Below are positions 4,987 through 5,777 of a DNA stretch of 5,777 nt, in pieces. The notes below the pieces were generated by a model. That model was not told the DNA's origin. It saw only the letters and a list, made by a program, of their open reading frames with translations, and did not search any database. The first letter of the stretch is position 1, and the number at the start of each line of letters is the position of its first letter. This DNA comes from Deltaproteobacteria bacterium (GTDB lineage: Bacteria; Myxococcota; XYA12-FULL-58-9; JAUUZB01), in assembly GCA_030590185.1 (NCBI GenBank), contig JAUUZB010000326.1:1-5777 (forward strand), in the 5' to 3' direction. Position numbers and translations under genes: made by a program.

Positions 4987-5777
4987 ATGACCACCGACCG
5001 CTATCTCGTGGTCGGCGGCGCTGGCGTAGCGGGCCAGGCCGCCATCGGCGCGATCCGTACCCGAACGCCGACGGCTGAGATCCTGGCGACCACCTCAACG
5101 TCGAACGAGGAGATCCCGGGCGCTAGCCGGGTCATCACCGCGGTGGATCTCCGCGAGTCCAGCTGCATCGCCGAGCTCGTGTCTCAAATCGACACACCGA
5201 TAGCTGGTCTGCTATTCACCCCGGCCTTTGGATCGGTCGGTTTCCCAGTGGTGACCGCCAGCGCGGCGCAGATCGCCGCTGCCCGCGCCTTCTCCCTGGC
5301 GCCCTTGGTCGAGCTCCAGCGCCGGCTCGACCCAGGGCTAACCATCGGCTTCTCGAGCTTCTGGTGGTTGCCCGCCGCGCTGCAGGCCTATGGCGCCATG
5401 GCCGCGGTCAAGCGGGAGATGGAGGCGCTCGCGCGGGACGGTGACGGTCGCCTGCGGGTGTTGCGGGCGGGCGTCTTTGGCAGCCGCTCCGGCAAGGCCC
5501 TGGCCCTGGCGGTCTACCAACAGATCCGCCGCGGCCAACAGCCGGCGTTAGCGGCCGAGTGGAAGGACTCGGCACGGCGCTTCTTCGACTTCTTTTTCGC
5601 TAGCGCCTGGCAGGCCGAGGGGTCGGCCTTTGGCGCGCGCTTCGACAGTCCCCACCGGCCCACGACACCGGCCGATCTGACCGCCGCCCTCGGGCGAATG
5701 TTGGATCGGACCGCGGCCCCGATCGTCAATCTCGTCGGCGATTGGGTTTGGGAGGAGAGCGTGATACCGCCCCTGCC
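4987..5777 (+). CDS. Short-chain dehydrogenase/reductase, enoyl-ACP-reductase-like (3' end outside window)
   Basis: The frame is open from ATG 4987 to the window end (263 codons and no stop), so the C-terminus is missing. The N-terminus YLVVGGAGVAGQAA (6-19) is a Rossmann beta-alpha-beta dinucleotide-binding turn with a GxGxxG pattern. Residues 135-142 read YGAMAAVK, a Y-x6-K spacing like YNVMGLAK of FabI, instead of the Y-x3-K of classical ketoreductases. A Ser-Ser-Phe lies just before it, with Phe125 ten residues upstream of Tyr135 where FabI has a second tyrosine. The downstream LRVLRAGVFGS fits the SDR strand that closes the cofactor site. The glycine-rich turn is more like classical SDRs than FabI, so the exact reaction (enoyl reduction or keto reduction) is uncertain. 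Position after the KS and ACP suggests it reduces ACP-bound intermediates. The last visible part (FFDFFFASAW onward) is aromatic-rich and not recognised. Confidence 0.7.
   Translation, partial: MTTDRYLVVGGAGVAGQAAIGAIRTRTPTAEILATTSTSNEEIPGASRVITAVDLRESSCIAELVSQIDTPIAGLLFTPAFGSVGFPVVTASAAQIAAARAFSLAPLVELQRRLDPGLTIGFSSFWWLPAALQAYGAMAAVKREMEALARDGDGRLRVLRAGVFGSRSGKALALAVYQQIRRGQQPALAAEWKDSARRFFDFFFASAWQAEGSAFGARFDSPHRPTTPADLTAALGRMLDRTAAPIVNLVGDWVWEESVIPPL

Overview
The window is strongly GC-rich, with G/C at most third codon positions, and is almost completely coding. All six real genes lie on the + strand. The mix of a signal-peptide beta-barrel protein, an exported FecR-domain protein, an outer-membrane-type lipoprotein and type II fatty-acid/polyketide genes points to a high-GC Gram-negative bacterium. 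A myxobacterial or other deltaproteobacterial source is my best guess; that is inference from style and composition, and no marker gene is present.

Layout. Positions 1-2476 hold an envelope cassette of three genes: the 3' part of an outer-membrane beta-barrel protein (its 5' end lies before the window), a secreted FecR-domain protein, and a small lipoprotein. They are joined by two ATGA stop/start overlaps, each preceded by the same GGAGGT ribosome binding site six bases upstream. After a 28-base gap, 2505-5777 holds a type II fatty-acid/polyketide-like cassette. It contains a didomain ketosynthase (an intact Cys-His-His KS fused to a shrunken second KS that has lost both histidines), an acyl carrier protein, and the first 263 codons of a short-chain dehydrogenase/reductase whose Y-x6-K motif resembles enoyl-ACP reductase FabI. 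The largest gap between genes is 28 bases and no terminator is visible, so all six genes may be one transcript.

How they may work together. The ketosynthase would condense acyl chains carried on the ACP, with the pseudo-KS domain acting like a chain-length factor, and the reductase would act on the beta-keto or enoyl intermediate. The product is unknown. The linkage to three cell-surface genes raises the possibility that the acyl product goes to the envelope, but nothing in the sequence proves this.

The most striking local feature is a 41-bp tandem duplication (4647-4733) exactly across the KS/ACP junction. It creates a 14-codon mini-ORF whose start overlaps the KS stop and whose stop overlaps the ACP start, giving a KS-miniORF-ACP chain of two GTGA overlaps, each with its own copy of the ribosome binding site. 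No RNA genes, CRISPR arrays, insertion sequences or origins were seen. No stretch over 300 bases lacks a gene.
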